Assembly: GCF_014174305.1 (NCBI RefSeq)
Contig: NZ_JABEQH010000019.1
Location: forward strand, 1 to 64,000
DNA: 64,000 nucleotides
Direction of reading: 5' to 3'
Source: Gluconacetobacter johannae
GTDB lineage: Bacteria > Pseudomonadota > Alphaproteobacteria > Acetobacterales > Acetobacteraceae
The notes under the pieces were generated by a model. The model was not told where the DNA came from, did no database searches, and saw nothing but the letters and a program-made list of their open reading frames with translations. Numbering within the stretch: the stretch's first letter is position 1; every line of letters starts with the position of its first letter. A program made the position numbers and the translations under genes. Of the stretch, positions 62,504 to 64,000 are shown in pieces.

Positions 62504-64000
62504 ATGAGAGTACTCGCCGTCCATCCCAGTGCCCTGATGTACACCAAGGTTTTCCTGCGCCTGGAACCGCTGGGGCTGGAACTGGTCGCAGGGGCGGCGC
62601 GGCAGGCCGGCCATATCGTACAAATCATCGACCTGCAGGTGGAAACACACCGCGACTATTGGCGGATGATCGAGGAATTCCGGCCCCACGCCGTCTGTTT
62701 TTCCGGAAGCTACCTGGCCAACATCCCGGAAATCGTCGATCTGTGCCGCGAGACGCGCGCCCGCATGCCCGGCGTCTTCCTGTTCGTCGGCGGCCATTCG
62801 GTATCGTTCATCGCCCGCGATGTGCTGACCCTGGCCGAAGGCGCGATCGACTGCATCCTGAAAGGCGAAGGCGACGCCACCGTCGGACGCCTGCTCGACG
62901 CGCGGCAGGCCGGGCAGGACATCACCACCGTACCCGGCGTCGTGACCATGACGGGCGAAGGGCCGCCACCGGTCTTCGTCTCCTCACTGGACGAGATCAG
63001 GCCGGCGCGCGACCTGCTGCGGCACCGGCGGAAATATTTCATCGGCACGCTCGACCCGGCGGCGTCGATCGAATTCGCGCGTGGCTGCCCGTGGGACTGC
63101 ACATTCTGCAGCGCCTGGACCTTTTACGGCCGGTCCTACCGCACCGCCAGTCCGCGCGTGATCGCTGACGAACTGGAGGCGATCCGCGAACCCGGCATTT
63201 TCATCGTCGACGACGTGGCCTTCGTCCATGCCGAACACGGCATGGCGATCGGCGAGGAAATCAGGCGCCGTGGCATCCGCAAGGAATATTACCTGGAGAC
63301 CCGCGCCGACGTGCTCCTGCGTAACAAGGAGGTCTTCCGGTTCTGGAAGGAACTGGGGCTCAGCTACATCTTCATCGGCATGGAGGCCGTGGATGAGGAA
63401 GGGCTGAAGCATTTCCGCAAACGCGTGTCGCTGGACCGGAATTTCGAGGCGCTGGAATTCGCGCGGTCGCTGGGCCTGATCGTGGCGATCAACATCATCG
63501 CCGATCCCTCCTGGGACCGGCAGCGCTTCGAGGTCATCCGCCAATGGTGCCTGGAAATTCCGGATATCGTGAATATCTCGGTGACAACGCCATATCCGGG
63601 CACGGAAATCTGGCACCGCGAGGCACGCCGCCTGACGACTCGGGATTATCGACTGTTCGACATCCAGCACGCGGTGCTGCCGACCACCCTGCCGCTGGAA
63701 GAATTCTACAAAGAACTGGTGAAGACGCAGCAGGTGCTGAACCAGAAGCATCTGGGCTGGAGCGCGATCAAGGACACGATGGGCATCGCCCTGCGCCTGG
63801 CCCTGCGCGGACAGACGAATTTCCTGACCATGATCTGGAAATTCAATTCGGTCTTCAATCCGAAGCTGCAACTGGCCGACCATCGCCGCGTACCGCGCTA
63901 TGAAATGCCGCCGCAGCCCGAGGCGACGGAAAAGATCGACAGCAAGACCCTGTACGTCCACGCCCCCGCCGGACGGCGCAGTCGCACCATCGACGATGCG
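62504..64000 (+). CDS. hpnR: Hopanoid C-3 methylase HpnR, cobalamin-binding radical SAM enzyme (3' truncated by window end)
   Basis: The reading frame runs 499 codons to the end of the window without a stop. The N-terminal part is a cobalamin-binding-like Rossmann domain (RVLAVHPSALMYTKVFLRLEPLGLELVAGAARQAGH, DCILKGEGDATVGRLLDARQ), and the radical SAM cluster motif is Cys195, Cys199, Cys202 in RGCPWDCTFCSAWTFYG. I recognise it as the HpnR type that methylates C-3 of hopanoids in acetic acid bacteria and methanotrophs. GAGGTG lies 5 to 10 bases before the ATG. The C-terminal tail is outside the window. Other radical SAM-B12 methylases share this architecture, so the exact substrate is a family-based call. 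Confidence 0.87.
   Translation, partial: MRVLAVHPSALMYTKVFLRLEPLGLELVAGAARQAGHIVQIIDLQVETHRDYWRMIEEFRPHAVCFSGSYLANIPEIVDLCRETRARMPGVFLFVGGHSVSFIARDVLTLAEGAIDCILKGEGDATVGRLLDARQAGQDITTVPGVVTMTGEGPPPVFVSSLDEIRPARDLLRHRRKYFIGTLDPAASIEFARGCPWDCTFCSAWTFYGRSYRTASPRVIADELEAIREPGIFIVDDVAFVHAEHGMAIGEEIRRRGIRKEYYLETRADVLLRNKEVFRFWKELGLSYIFIGMEAVDEEGLKHFRKRVSLDRNFEALEFARSLGLIVAINIIADPSWDRQRFEVIRQWCLEIPDIVNISVTTPYPGTEIWHREARRLTTRDYRLFDIQHAVLPTTLPLEEFYKELVKTQQVLNQKHLGWSAIKDTMGIALRLALRGQTNFLTMIWKFNSVFNPKLQLADHRRVPRYEMPPQPEATEKIDSKTLYVHAPAGRRSRTIDDA

Overview
The window is GC-rich bacterial DNA, almost fully coding on both strands, and looks like a chromosomal segment of an acetic acid bacterium (Acetobacteraceae, most like Gluconacetobacter or Komagataeibacter). 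The main clues are a xylitol dehydrogenase closely resembling the Gluconobacter enzyme, an alpha-amino-acid ester hydrolase of the Acetobacter type, a gluconokinase, an HpnR-type hopanoid C-3 methylase, a MucR regulator and the ispH-thrB-rnhA order common in Alphaproteobacteria. This assignment is recognition from memory, not a search. I saw no rRNA, tRNA, CRISPR array, transposase or integrase.

Layout. 1-5.3 kb (minus strand): the start of pstC, then a close-packed run ispH, thrB, rnhA, ABC ATPase, ABC permease and nucleoside hydrolase. 5.5-9.1 kb: a lipoprotein, then a sulfate-type binding protein and an OprO/P-type porin. 9.4-14.1 kb: a peptide-themed run (OPT transporter, luciferase-like oxidoreductase, M3 peptidase). 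14.1-20.9 kb: thioredoxin-like protein, RlmM-like methyltransferase, DUF423 protein, prolyl iminopeptidase, DUF4142 lipoprotein, cobalamin adenosyltransferase, polytopic membrane protein and gluconokinase. 20.9-30.1 kb: an AT-rich gap, a coiled-coil protein, an MFS transporter, methylthioribose kinase, two tandem aminotransferases, GluQ-RS and an HNH nuclease.

30.4-33.5 kb holds a copper exporter with its chaperone and an ArsC-like reductase. 33.7-39.4 kb is a metabolic and uptake block: HAD phosphatase, xylitol dehydrogenase, oxalate/formate-type MFS transporter and TonB-dependent receptor. 39.4-42.4 kb is visibly more AT-rich and carries two sulfotransferase-like genes, one fused to a repeat-containing coiled coil and a TPR-like tail. 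It sits beside the 3' end of guaA and is the best candidate for acquired, poorly described biology here.

44.3-53.0 kb holds a secreted ester hydrolase, a NUDIX/response-regulator pair, an Lrp regulator coupled to a lipid-linked-sugar pathway (GT2-GtrA plus ArnT-like), and trxB with a LysR regulator. 53.1-56.9 kb holds a palindromic repeat cluster, ihfB, sppA, mucR and rbsK. 57-64 kb holds a GST, a FUSC exporter, guanine deaminase, a nitrogenase-associated ArsC-like protein and a truncated hpnR at the window edge. Many neighbouring starts overlap upstream stops (GTGA or ATGA), and several starts look leaderless or use TTG behind a strong ribosome binding site.
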